The position numbers and the translations under genes are program-made. Shown in pieces: positions 15,790 through 23,338 of a stretch of 64,000 bases of DNA. The notes under the pieces were generated by a model. It searched no databases. It worked only from the letters and a program-made list of their open reading frames with translations, and had not been told where the DNA came from. Each line of letters opens with the position of its first letter. The first letter of the stretch is position 1. This DNA comes from Lewinella sp038528965 (GTDB lineage Bacteria; Bacteroidota; Bacteroidia; Chitinophagales; Saprospiraceae): assembly GCA_038528965.1 (NCBI GenBank), contig JBCBEC010000020.1, forward strand, positions 1 to 64,000, in the 5' to 3' direction.

Positions 15790-18054
15790 TTACTGCACCA
15801 CGAGTTTTTCAATTCGCTCCCCGGCAGCACCTACCAATCGTAGCCAGTAAACCCCCGTTGGTAAGCCAGAAAGAGATATTTGCTGACGCCCCATTCGCGC
15901 TACCTCCTCACGCACCAACTGCCCACCGGCATTATAAATCTCTAAACTGGCTGTTGTGCCCCATTCTTCACCAAGTTCGAGGCTAATCCGATCTCCAGCG
16001 GGATTAGGGAAGAAATCAAATCCGAGCGCAGGCGCAGCTTCATCGCTGTTAACAACACCATCCACACTGACATTGGTGGAAAAATAGCTAAGTCCACCTC
16101 GTTCATTACCAATCACCATGTCCAGGAAGCCATCATTATTCCAGTCGTATAAAATCGGCGAAAGGAAGTCTCCTTCTGGATGATCTAAAACATTCTCGCT
16201 CAGGATGTCAAATGTTCCATCTAGGTTGCCCGTGATATTGCCGAAGTGTTCAATTGTGGCATGTTCACTTCCTACAAATAGCTCCGTTCGATTATCGAAA
16301 TCCACAAAGAAGGGAGTAGAATAACCCGTAGACTGCCCCGGAATGCGTGTATCCACTCCGCCAAGTATTTCAACGTTCGGAGCAGTACCAAGCTCATCCG
16401 AAAAGAAAGGTTCTTCCGGAGTACCCTGGTTTTGGAAGTAACGAATGGACCCTACTCTCTCCCCCACTGCCAGATCCATTAACCCATCGCGGTTTAGATC
16501 TACAATTTGGGGTGCTGAATGCTGACCGATATCAATGTTCATGTAGCCATAAAAGGCAGGGCCGAAACTAACCGGGTTGCCAGCACCTGCGGTATTCTCA
16601 AAATAGAATAAACGTCCATTAAGCTCTCCCACTACGGCGTCATCATCCCCATCATTGTCCAAATCTCCAAAAGTCGGTGCAAAACTCCAGGTCGATGTTC
16701 CGGGTGGCAGATCAGCACTAAAGGCAGTCATATTGAGGAAGTCATCGTCTACTAAGGTAAAAGCTGGCGCACTAGCCGTACCCGTGTTTTCGTACAGGTA
16801 AAGACGTGAATTTTTTATGCCGGCAAAGGCAAAGAAAGAGAGATTACCAACTACCAAATCCATGAGGCCATCGGCATTGTAATCCAGCAGCGCAGGCTTG
16901 GCACGTGTCCCTAAATCGATCATTTCACCTCCTAGAAAATCGGTCTGATCCAGATCGAAATTGGGGTTATCATCGGTGCCATCGTTCCGGTAAAACCATA
17001 CATTTTCAAAGTCCTGGGCGTTGCTAGCCGAATTTGGGGCAACCAGTAGATCCCGGATACCATCCGCATTAACATCAACGTAAAAGGCCGCGGGGAATAG
17101 CGGCAAGTTAGCTGAGAAATTATAGCTCGGAAAAAAGGCATCTTGTTCCGTCATCCAAGCATCTTCGCAGCTTCCACCATTGGTCGACATATTTAAATTA
17201 CCGAACGATAAATCTCCAAGGATTAAATCTTTATCACCGTCTCCATCTTCATCCAAGGTTAAAAGCGTAGAACCTACGTGCCGATTCTCCAATTCACCCG
17301 GGCCAAAGCCAGTAGCACATTCGTCTGCGGAATCGGCCAGGTCAAGGAATTCTGAAATCCCACTTTCGAAGACACCACCAAAGCAATTGTCTGCCAGCTG
17401 GAAAACCAGGCTATCTCGTCCGTAGCCGAGTTCGACGGAACGGTTGCGATAAAACTCGATAAATCCACCACTGAGATTAAAGGTTACCACGTCTAGATCG
17501 CCGTCACAGTCTACATCATTAATATCCGGGTAGTCGATATTACTCACATAAACCTGCGTAGTCCCTCCACCAGGAGTGGACGCCAGTAAGATGTTTTCAC
17601 TGTTGCCAAGTTGTACACGATCAAATTCCAGTCGGTTCTGGCCGTTGTAACGTCCCTTAAATACGCGTACGCCGAAAGGAGCCTGATTGAAGGTAAAGAT
17701 GTCCTCAACGCCATCATTGTCGTAATCCCGCAGCAAGACCCAATCTTCTATTTCCGGGAAGCCGGCCAATAAATCTTGATCTAACACCCAGTTGCCCGAA
17801 CTTGATTTGCGGAAGGCCAAAGGCGTATTACCGACTCGATCAAAAATAAATAGGTCTTGCAATCCATCGCGATTAAAATCAACCGCATTGATCTGAGGAC
17901 TATTCAAACCACTGGCAAACCCGAGTACGGAGCTGCTACCTTCTTGGGTAACCGAAGGTAGTTCGCGTTCTAAATTTATGTTTTGCGCAATTAGAGAGAT
18001 CGGTAGTACTGCGCCGAGCAGCACAACTAGGACGGGAGTAAATAACTTCATCAT
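15790..18054 (-). CDS. T9SS-secreted FG-GAP/VCBS repeat protein
   Basis: This 754-residue protein has a signal peptide (VVLLGAVLPISLIAQ, cleavage near residue 23). It consists of repeated FG-GAP/VCBS-type units, each with an Asp-rich calcium-binding turn: VDFNRDGLQDLFIF, RDYDNDGVEDIFTF, DEDGDGDKDLILGD, DYNADGLMDLVVGN, DLDNDGDDDAVVGE, DLNRDGLMDLAVGE and DWNNDGFLDMVIGN. The array should form a beta propeller. The last 80 residues (FDFFPNPAGDRISLEL ... LPTGVYWLRLVG) are a T9SS type A sorting domain, so it is exported to the surface or medium. It probably acts in adhesion or binding; no catalytic domain is seen. Confidence 0.85.
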   Translation of the reverse strand: MMKLFTPVLVVLLGAVLPISLIAQNINLERELPSVTQEGSSSVLGFASGLNSPQINAVDFNRDGLQDLFIFDRVGNTPLAFRKSSSGNWVLDQDLLAGFPEIEDWVLLRDYDNDGVEDIFTFNQAPFGVRVFKGRYNGQNRLEFDRVQLGNSENILLASTPGGGTTQVYVSNIDYPDINDVDCDGDLDVVTFNLSGGFIEFYRNRSVELGYGRDSLVFQLADNCFGGVFESGISEFLDLADSADECATGFGPGELENRHVGSTLLTLDEDGDGDKDLILGDLSFGNLNMSTNGGSCEDAWMTEQDAFFPSYNFSANLPLFPAAFYVDVNADGIRDLLVAPNSASNAQDFENVWFYRNDGTDDNPNFDLDQTDFLGGEMIDLGTRAKPALLDYNADGLMDLVVGNLSFFAFAGIKNSRLYLYENTGTASAPAFTLVDDDFLNMTAFSADLPPGTSTWSFAPTFGDLDNDGDDDAVVGELNGRLFYFENTAGAGNPVSFGPAFYGYMNIDIGQHSAPQIVDLNRDGLMDLAVGERVGSIRYFQNQGTPEEPFFSDELGTAPNVEILGGVDTRIPGQSTGYSTPFFVDFDNRTELFVGSEHATIEHFGNITGNLDGTFDILSENVLDHPEGDFLSPILYDWNNDGFLDMVIGNERGGLSYFSTNVSVDGVVNSDEAAPALGFDFFPNPAGDRISLELGEEWGTTASLEIYNAGGQLVREEVARMGRQQISLSGLPTGVYWLRLVGAAGERIEKLVVQ

Positions 18055-18084
18055 AAAATTTCAACTATGGCTATTATCAGCAAC

Positions 18085-18092
18085 CAAATGTA
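18085..18092 (-). promoter_or_regulatory. -7 element (TACATTTG) upstream of the FG-GAP gene
   Basis: On the minus strand TACATTTG fits TAnnTTTG, about 30 bases before the start codon at 18054. A TTG lies 16 bp further upstream, shorter than usual. Confidence 0.35.
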
Positions 18093-18145
18093 AGCCCTCA
18101 GAGTTGAGCAAGACATAGTTGGATCAAGGTCTTTGGCAAGCCAGC

Positions 18146-18982
18146 CTACAAATTAGCCCGATGCAGGCGCGCCAGTTTGCGTATCAGCCAAATCATCTTG
18201 GTGTTTAGACTGGGAGTCGCGTTGAAGTATAGATCATTGATCAGTAGCCACTCTTTCTCCCTTTGCAGGGAAAAAAGTTTGTGGTAGTAAACCCGTTGGG
18301 CACCCTGAAAACCAGATTTCCAATACAGTGCTTTTTCCGTCATGGCAAACCCTTCCTTGGCGTTCCCTAGAAAGCTCTGATCGCAGATAAACCAGATTTT
18401 CTCATCCCTTTCGGGGAAAAGAAAGTACTTGCCAGCATTACGGATTTTCTTCACCGGCAAGGTGATAAAGTCTAAATACACCCGCTCCTCTTCCCGACTG
18501 AAATCCAGATAATCCAAAACCAGATCTTGAGCATCAAAGGACGAATCGATACTTTGCTGATGCCTTAATATCGTTTCCGGTAGGACCACTTCGTTAAGAT
18601 CTCCACAATGAATGATAAAGAAGAAGTCGAGCAAATCATCGATTAAATAGCGCATTGACTGCGGTGCAGCGGTTTTTTCGGTCGCCGATTTCGCCTCCCA
18701 TTCCGTTACCCACTGTTCAATTCGCCTTTGCGCAATCTCCCGGTAGCCACTGCTGTAGAGTCGTTCTTGATATTCGGCAGCTCGTCTCTCGTCCTGTTCA
18801 GCTGCCACTCTATCCCTTAAGCGCAGCAACAGGCGATCATATACCTGTTGCGCTACCGAACCCGACCAATTAATTTGCTCGGGAGGCAATGCACCAGATA
18901 CCACCGGCTGCTCTGCTCCGCAGTTGAGGCAGAAGCGAGCGTGATCCGGAAGTTGAAACTTACATTGCGGGCAAATTTTCAT
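18146..18982 (-). CDS. zinc-ribbon domain protein
   Basis: This encodes 278 residues. The N-terminus MKICPQCKFQL then HARFCLNCGAEQP is a four-cysteine zinc ribbon (CPxC-x12-CxxC). The rest is a soluble mixed alpha/beta region with no membrane segment. It contains several aromatic stretches (YLIDDLLDFFFIIHCGD, KEGFAMTEKALYWKSGFQGAQRVYYHKLF) whose second half resembles a PH-like or YcxB-type sheet, as in SHOCT/zinc-ribbon stress proteins. No catalytic residues recognised. It is divergent from the region that carries the sigma-54-like element and ald. Confidence 0.7.
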   Translation of the reverse strand: MKICPQCKFQLPDHARFCLNCGAEQPVVSGALPPEQINWSGSVAQQVYDRLLLRLRDRVAAEQDERRAAEYQERLYSSGYREIAQRRIEQWVTEWEAKSATEKTAAPQSMRYLIDDLLDFFFIIHCGDLNEVVLPETILRHQQSIDSSFDAQDLVLDYLDFSREEERVYLDFITLPVKKIRNAGKYFLFPERDEKIWFICDQSFLGNAKEGFAMTEKALYWKSGFQGAQRVYYHKLFSLQREKEWLLINDLYFNATPSLNTKMIWLIRKLARLHRANL

Positions 18983-19072
18983 GTTGCCAAAATAGGGAAA
19001 AGTAAATCAAGCACAATTAGCCGAAGGTATATTCGTAAGCAGAACAGATAATTATTTCCCTCAAATGAAAGT

Positions 19073-19089
19073 TTGGCACACTTATTGAA
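19073..19089 (+). promoter_or_regulatory. sigma-54-like -24/-12 element
   Basis: TTGGCAC, five bases, then TTGAA. The known sigma-54 consensus is TGGCAC-N5-TTGC(A/T), so this matches at the -24 element and at TTG of the -12 element, differing at the final GC. Spacing is exact. Transcription would start near 19100 and meet a strong terminator about 30-55 bases later. Confidence 0.4.
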
Positions 19090-19130
19090 GATGTAGTAAG
19101 AGATTACAATTTGTTAAGGTTATGTATGAC

Positions 19131-19157
19131 AGCCCGTCCTTGTGTCGGGCTTTTTTT
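19131..19157 (+). terminator. orphan intrinsic terminator upstream of ald
   Basis: AGCCCG (19131-19136), a 9-base loop, and CGGGCT (19146-19151) running into seven T. This is a strong plus-strand terminator, yet no plus-strand gene lies upstream: the neighbouring zinc-ribbon gene is divergent. It therefore ends either a short untranslated RNA or a leader transcript for ald. Confidence 0.7.
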
Positions 19158-19204
19158 ATTTCTCGAATCTCCTGAGAAGCACCGTTCGGATTGTAACTGT
19201 TATT

Positions 19205-19212
19205 TATCTTTG
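19205..19212 (+). promoter_or_regulatory. -7 element (TATCTTTG) of ald
   Basis: TATCTTTG matches TAnnTTTG and lies 45 bases before the ald ATG, downstream of the orphan terminator. The -33 position holds no clear TTTG. Confidence 0.45.
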
Positions 19213-19257
19213 CGCCGAAATTTTTCCAAGCCTAACTTTGTAAAACCAACCTTACCT

Positions 19258-20370
19258 ATGATCATTGGTGTTCCCAAGGAGATCAAGAACAACGAAAACC
19301 GCGTAGCACTAACTCCCGCCGGAGCGATGGCGCTCACCAAGCGTGGTCATGATGTATTTGTGCAAACGACCGCTGGCCTGGGCAGTGGATTCACGGATGC
19401 TGAATACGAAGCAGCGGGTGCTACCATGCTTCCCAGCATCGAAGCTACCTACGAAAAGGCTGAAATGATTATTAAGGTCAAAGAACCGATTGAGCCCGAG
19501 TACAAGCTCATCAAAAAAGACCAACTGCTCTTTACCTATTTCCACTTTGCTTCTTACGAACCGCTCACTAAGGCCATGATTGAAAGTGGTTCGGTTTGTT
19601 TAGCCTACGAAACCGTAGAACTACCCGACCGGAGCCTACCACTACTGGTACCCATGAGTGAGGTAGCAGGGCGCATGAGCGTACAGGAGGGTGCGAAATA
19701 CCTAGAGAAGCCAATGGGTGGACGAGGCGTGCTACTCGGTGGCGTACCTGGTGTAGCTCCGGGTAAAGTGCTCGTATTAGGTGGTGGTATTGTAGGAACC
19801 GAAGCTGCGAAGATGGCCGCAGGTTTAGGTGCAGATGTTACCATCATGGACATTAGTCTCCCACGCTTGCGTTACCTCAATGACACCATGCCGGCCAACG
19901 TCAACAATGTATACTCTAACGAGTACAACATTCGTAAGGCCGTGCAAGAGTCTGACCTCATCATCGGAGCTGTACTGATCCCCGGTGCAAAAGCCCCCAA
20001 GCTGATCACTCGTGAGATGCTGAAGACCATGCGTCCGGGCACCGTTCTGGTTGACGTAGCCGTAGATCAAGGTGGTTGCATTGAAACCTGCACTCCCACT
20101 ACGCATGCTGATCCAACTTTCGTGATCGATGATATCGTACACTATTGTGTGGCCAATATGCCGGGTGCCGTACCTTACACTTCCACCCTGGCGCTAACCA
20201 ATGCTACCCTTCCTTATGCTATTCAACTAGCGGACAAGGGCTGGAAGCAAGCTTGCGCTGACAATAAGCCACTTAGTCTAGGACTTAATGTGGTAAGTGG
20301 TAAAGTGGTATACCAGGCGGTAGCCGAGGCCTTTGGTCTGGATTACACGCCCCTCAGTGAAGTAATGTAA
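19258..20370 (+). CDS. ald: alanine dehydrogenase
   Basis: This encodes 370 residues starting MIIGVPKEIKNNENRVAL, the family N-terminus. It catalyses NAD-dependent reversible conversion of L-alanine to pyruvate and ammonia. Seen are KVKEPIEPEY (pyruvate-binding lysine region), FTYFHFASYEPL (catalytic histidine region), the dinucleotide-binding VLVLGGGIVGTEAA, and the conserved end of the NAD domain DVAVDQGGCIETCTPTTH followed by HYCVANMPGAVP. An upstream extension of the frame to 19111 would read through a terminator hairpin, so it is rejected. A 93-aa gene follows 9 bp downstream, probably in the same operon. Confidence 0.95.
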   Translation: MIIGVPKEIKNNENRVALTPAGAMALTKRGHDVFVQTTAGLGSGFTDAEYEAAGATMLPSIEATYEKAEMIIKVKEPIEPEYKLIKKDQLLFTYFHFASYEPLTKAMIESGSVCLAYETVELPDRSLPLLVPMSEVAGRMSVQEGAKYLEKPMGGRGVLLGGVPGVAPGKVLVLGGGIVGTEAAKMAAGLGADVTIMDISLPRLRYLNDTMPANVNNVYSNEYNIRKAVQESDLIIGAVLIPGAKAPKLITREMLKTMRPGTVLVDVAVDQGGCIETCTPTTHADPTFVIDDIVHYCVANMPGAVPYTSTLALTNATLPYAIQLADKGWKQACADNKPLSLGLNVVSGKVVYQAVAEAFGLDYTPLSEVM

Positions 20371-20379
20371 GCTCAAGAA

Positions 20380-20661
20380 ATGAGAATACTAGGTTATCTA
20401 GACCATCCTGTTTTCAAAATCACCGTTTTCAAAACGGATACTCGCTTGTCTCTAAAATTTGAGAACGGTGATTTTGAGCAGACTTATAAGTTTCGGCCAA
20501 CGGAACACAGCAATGGTCTGCAAGAAATTGGGCGCTTGCTGGACGATGATTTCCTGAGGCAGGTGGATCAGCGTTTTGATCACATGAAAGCAGATTTCAG
20601 CGGTACCTTTTCTCGCAATATCCAGCCAGAGGAGGAGGACGAATTTCCCGACATTATCTGA
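20380..20661 (+). CDS. conserved hypothetical protein, cotranscribed with ald
   Basis: This is a 93-residue soluble protein. The sequence (MRILGYLDHPVFKITVF, RLSLKFENGDFEQTYKFR, then a helix GLQEIGRLLDDDFLRQVDQRF) suggests a small beta sheet followed by one helix and an acidic tail (EEEDEFPDII). No known domain is recognised. It begins 9 bp after the ald stop, so it is translated from the same transcript; comparable small genes accompany ald in related genomes as far as I recall. Function unknown. Convergent with the DUF481 gene after 16 bp. Confidence 0.65.
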   Translation: MRILGYLDHPVFKITVFKTDTRLSLKFENGDFEQTYKFRPTEHSNGLQEIGRLLDDDFLRQVDQRFDHMKADFSGTFSRNIQPEEEDEFPDII

Positions 20662-20677
20662 GCGCTTGGGCCTCTCG

Positions 20678-21451
20678 CTAGAATGTGATGCGTAAAAGAT
20701 TGCGCCAACGGAAACTCGTACCAGGTACGCTTGCTAAGAGCCTTGCTAGCAGGCCGTCGTAGGTGATGGCAAAACTGGTACCAAAACTCAGGTGCTGCCC
20801 CAGCCGAACATTTAGTGAGTTGACAGATGACAAACGGCTTTCGCCTAAACGATCTATCAGTGGCTGGTAGTAGGAAGTACTGGCCAGGGTGACATCATCT
20901 GTTAATTTCATTTGGGCAGTTAGATAGGTGCTGAGCCGGTAATCGTGGCGAAAAAGCAAGTCTGGCTCATCTCCCAACTCATTGTACTCGTACATCACCA
21001 ATACCCCTATTGCGAGATCTAGCTTCTCTCGGTCTTGTACCTGAAAGCGAGGTCCTGTTCCCAATAGAGCACGTTGGTCAATCAACAATCGTCGGTTGTA
21101 TTGTAGCTGAGCAAAGGCTTCCCAAGACCAAGCCCCTCCTAGTTCTTGTCCGTAGCGCAAATGTCCAAATCCATCGTTCAGAACCCGATCCTGATCAGCA
21201 CGCACCAGATTGTAATTGCCCAGTAGGAGCCATTGCCGTTTTTCACGGAGAATATCCAGTCTTAAAGCACCACTTAGTGTAACAACCGAGCGGGTGTTTT
21301 CCGTCCAGTTACCACCAAAATCGATCTGCCAAAACGTACCGGTCGTATCCCGATCACTGCGTTTATCTTCGATATTAACGATCTGGCCCAGGAGTGGTGT
21401 ACCAATAGCCAAGCAGACCAATAGAAAGAGAGTAGTAAGCCCTGAATTCAT
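20678..21451 (-). CDS. DUF481 outer-membrane protein
   Basis: ATG at 21449-21451 gives 257 residues with a signal peptide (LTTLFLLVCLAIGTPLLGQ). The mature part is made of about 10-12 amphipathic strands (GHLRYGQELGGAWSWEAFAQLQYNRR, RHDYRLSTYLTAQMKL, GQHLSFGTSFAITYDG) ending in RWRNLLRITF with terminal phenylalanine, as in outer-membrane barrels. The Trp/Tyr pattern and LNDGFGHLRYGQEL match DUF481 proteins, which are salt-induced outer-membrane proteins of unknown substrate. A two-codon-longer TTG start is possible. Confidence 0.8.
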   Translation of the reverse strand: MNSGLTTLFLLVCLAIGTPLLGQIVNIEDKRSDRDTTGTFWQIDFGGNWTENTRSVVTLSGALRLDILREKRQWLLLGNYNLVRADQDRVLNDGFGHLRYGQELGGAWSWEAFAQLQYNRRLLIDQRALLGTGPRFQVQDREKLDLAIGVLVMYEYNELGDEPDLLFRHDYRLSTYLTAQMKLTDDVTLASTSYYQPLIDRLGESRLSSVNSLNVRLGQHLSFGTSFAITYDGLLARLLASVPGTSFRWRNLLRITF

Positions 21452-21550
21452 CGGCAAAACAAATTAACCAAGGGGATGTTAATGTGGTAGTAATACAATC
21501 ACCACAGTGGCCAAGCCACAATAATAGTGGTACAAAGATAATTAGCAATC

Positions 21551-21724
21551 ATGTTTGGATTATTTAAAAAAGACCCCGTTAAGCAATTGGAAAAGCAATA
21601 TCAAAGCCTAATGGAGGAAGCCATGCACATTCAGCGATCGGGTGACTTGAAGGCTTATGCCCGTAAGATTGAGGCAGCAGAAAAATTGTTGGCGGAAATT
21701 GAGGCCTTGAAAGCAAAAAAATAA
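21551..21724 (+). CDS. 57-residue DUF6435/Lacal_2735-like protein
   Basis: A short gene begins at ATG 21551 with MFGLFKKDPVKQLEKQYQSL and ends at the TAA at 21722-21724. The protein is 57 residues, charged and all-helical, with a second helix KIEAAEKLLAEIEALKAKK that suggests a hairpin or coiled coil. The MFGxFKKDPxKxLxKxYxxLxExAMxxQRxGD pattern is the DUF6435/Lacal_2735 family of small proteins common in Bacteroidota and Gammaproteobacteria; their function is unknown. Its stop overlaps the start of the CoA-binding protein (TAATG), so the two are very probably translationally coupled. Confidence 0.85.
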   Translation: MFGLFKKDPVKQLEKQYQSLMEEAMHIQRSGDLKAYARKIEAAEKLLAEIEALKAKK

Positions 21725-22107
21725 TGAGCAAATACCACACGCTGGTACTGGGTGCCAGCCCAAATTCAGCTCGTATTTCTTATCAGGCTATTGTGCGCTT
21801 GGTGCACCAGGGGCATCCGGTTACCGCAATTGGGGTACGAGAGGGTTCTGTGGCCGGTGTTCCCATTCAATTGGGCACTCCGCAAATTTCGGACGTTCAC
21901 ACACTTACCCTTTATCTAAACCCCAAAAGGCAGGAGCCGCTATACGACTATATTATCGGGCTACAGCCCAAACGCATCATCTTTAATCCAGGTACAGAAA
22001 ATGCCAAGTTGGTCCAGTTGGCACAAGCTGCAGGCATTGAAACAGAGATTGCGTGTACGCTGGTTCTGCTGGCGACCGATAGTTATGCGGAGGAAGGGAG
22101 TAGTTAG
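21724..22107 (+). CDS. CoA-binding domain protein (YccU type)
   Basis: This 127-residue single-domain protein has a Rossmann fold: HTLVLGASPNSARISYQAI at the N-terminus (nucleotide-binding turn), HPVTAIGVREGSVAGVPI, TLTLYLNPKRQEPLYDYI, and KRIIFNPGTENAKLVQLAQAAG towards the end. This matches the small CoA-binding family of E. coli YccU, related to succinyl-CoA ligase alpha subunits. The ligand and biological role are not established. Its ATG overlaps the stop of the DUF6435-like gene, and its final codons run into a heptamer repeat. Confidence 0.85.
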   Translation: MSKYHTLVLGASPNSARISYQAIVRLVHQGHPVTAIGVREGSVAGVPIQLGTPQISDVHTLTLYLNPKRQEPLYDYIIGLQPKRIIFNPGTENAKLVQLAQAAGIETEIACTLVLLATDSYAEEGSS

Positions 22108-22150
22108 TAGGTAGTAGACAGTGGGCAGTGGGCAGTAGGCAGTAGAAAGT
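22102..22150 (+). repeat. degenerate heptamer array (7 units)
   Basis: Seven units of exactly 7 bp: AGTTAGT, AGGTAGT, AGACAGT, GGGCAGT, GGGCAGT, AGGCAGT, AGAAAGT. Every unit ends in AGT. The array starts inside the last codons of the CoA-binding gene and covers its 3' flank. Confidence 0.8.
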
Positions 22151-22200
22151 TCTTGGAAGACAGCTAAAACTCCATTGGATGATTAAAAGTGGGTAGACCT

Positions 22201-22226
22201 GCTACTGGAGAAACGCTCCCAGTAGC
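22201..22226. terminator. hairpin between convergent genes
   Basis: GCTACTGG at 22201-22208 pairs perfectly with CCAGTAGC at 22219-22226 across a 10-base loop. A second, weaker hairpin (GAGGA/TCCTC) follows. No T-run is present; it lies between the CoA-binding and the S24 regulator genes. Confidence 0.5.
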
Positions 22227-22259
22227 TAGCGAGGAGCAATGCGTCTTTCCTCCTACAAA

Positions 22260-23102
22260 TCAGCTGTTCTCCCGCTGTTGTACCAATTGGTGAATGGTGG
22301 CGTTTAGCGTTTCGATCATGCGGGATTGCGTCTGCATAGTTTTGCGCAATTCATAGACTTCTTCCCGGACGATGTTCTTGATATTCTGCGGAGAAGGAAG
22401 GAAGGGACTAATGCGGGCTCTAACGTACCAAATCTCTCGGATATCGTTGAGCTTGATTACCATCTTTTCGTAGTAGTTGTTATCGGAGATCAACTCTAAC
22501 TTACGCGATTCTTTGAGGTGATTACTAACCCGGCGTACCAGCACATCAGCGCGCGTCACGATAACGTATACGTAATTGTCCTTAATCCCACTTTCCCATA
22601 AAGTAGGCTCTAAGTAACTGCACACCACCTTATCGCCTTCAAACAAGGTCGGCTCCATGCTATCACCAGCTACGTCAAAGGAACGATGCGTACCAACCCG
22701 GTACTTATAATCCGGCAGGACAAAGGTGGGAAGTTCCTGAATAAAGGAAGGATCAGAATGTTCGGCGGCATAACCGGCCTGGGCTGGGATAGGAACGTGC
22801 ACGATGCGCTCGTCCTCATCTACAGTGGTTACGATAGTAAGCGTACGGAAATCCTGGTTCTCTTCTTCGGTCATAAACATGGGTCCATCACCGGTGAAGA
22901 GGTAAACCGGATTAATCTTATACTTCTCAATAGTCTTCTGCATCAGGGCCACGGTGGCATCTCGACGACCTTTGAGAATCTCACTTAAACTTTGCGGAAG
23001 ATAATCTACAGAAAGGGCGAACTGGCGGCTCGAACGGACCACACCGTCAGCCTTTAGCTTATCGTGACACTTGATGAAGCGTTGTGTAACCAGGTTGCTC
23101 AT
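22260..23102 (-). CDS. S24/LexA-like transcriptional regulator with Arg in place of catalytic Lys
   Basis: This protein has 280 residues. The N-terminal 70 form an HTH of the Xre/phage repressor kind (SRQFALSVDYLPQSLSEILKGRR, helix turn helix about 26-47). The C-terminal peptidase S24 domain has the usual self-cleavage pair Ala109-Gly110 (PAQAGYAAE) and nucleophile Ser148 in GDSMEPTL. The general-base lysine expected in the VxVKR strand is Arg190 (DVLVRRVSN). LexA-type autocleavage needs the Ser-Lys dyad, so this protein may be a non-cleaving regulator. The last 50 residues form a helical coiled coil (ELRKTMQTQSRMIETLNATIHQL). A -7 element lies upstream. Confidence 0.8.
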   Translation of the reverse strand: MSNLVTQRFIKCHDKLKADGVVRSSRQFALSVDYLPQSLSEILKGRRDATVALMQKTIEKYKINPVYLFTGDGPMFMTEEENQDFRTLTIVTTVDEDERIVHVPIPAQAGYAAEHSDPSFIQELPTFVLPDYKYRVGTHRSFDVAGDSMEPTLFEGDKVVCSYLEPTLWESGIKDNYVYVIVTRADVLVRRVSNHLKESRKLELISDNNYYEKMVIKLNDIREIWYVRARISPFLPSPQNIKNIVREEVYELRKTMQTQSRMIETLNATIHQLVQQRENS

Positions 23103-23231
23103 TCCAGTTGTTGTAGCCCAACTGTGTTGCTAGTCAGGAGGGATAAGTACGAACCCACCTCGAGGGCGAAGCCGCACGATGTTAATTGGGTAAAAAATTT
23201 CTTGTCTTGGGGACTCTTAAGTTAGGGTTAA

Positions 23232-23239
23232 CAAATATA
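23232..23239 (-). promoter_or_regulatory. -7 element (TATATTTG) of the S24 regulator
   Basis: On the minus strand TATATTTG matches TAnnTTTG, with a TTTG 25 bp further upstream. The 5' leader to the start codon at 23102 would be about 125 bases, long enough for regulation by an operator or by RNA structure. The rest of the gap 23103-23338 shows no gene. Confidence 0.4.
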
Positions 23240-23338
23240 GCAAGTTCTGCTAAAGGAACAGTAACAAAAAAGGTAAAAAGTACCTGACTGCCATTTTTTT
23301 GATTACAAACGCCCCATTCCAGGATTTGAAGCCAAAAA

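Noticed and set aside
19111..19257. Longer N-terminus for alanine dehydrogenase
   Set aside because: The extension would be translated across a strong terminator hairpin and a -7 element, and the family N-terminus begins exactly at the ATG at 19258.
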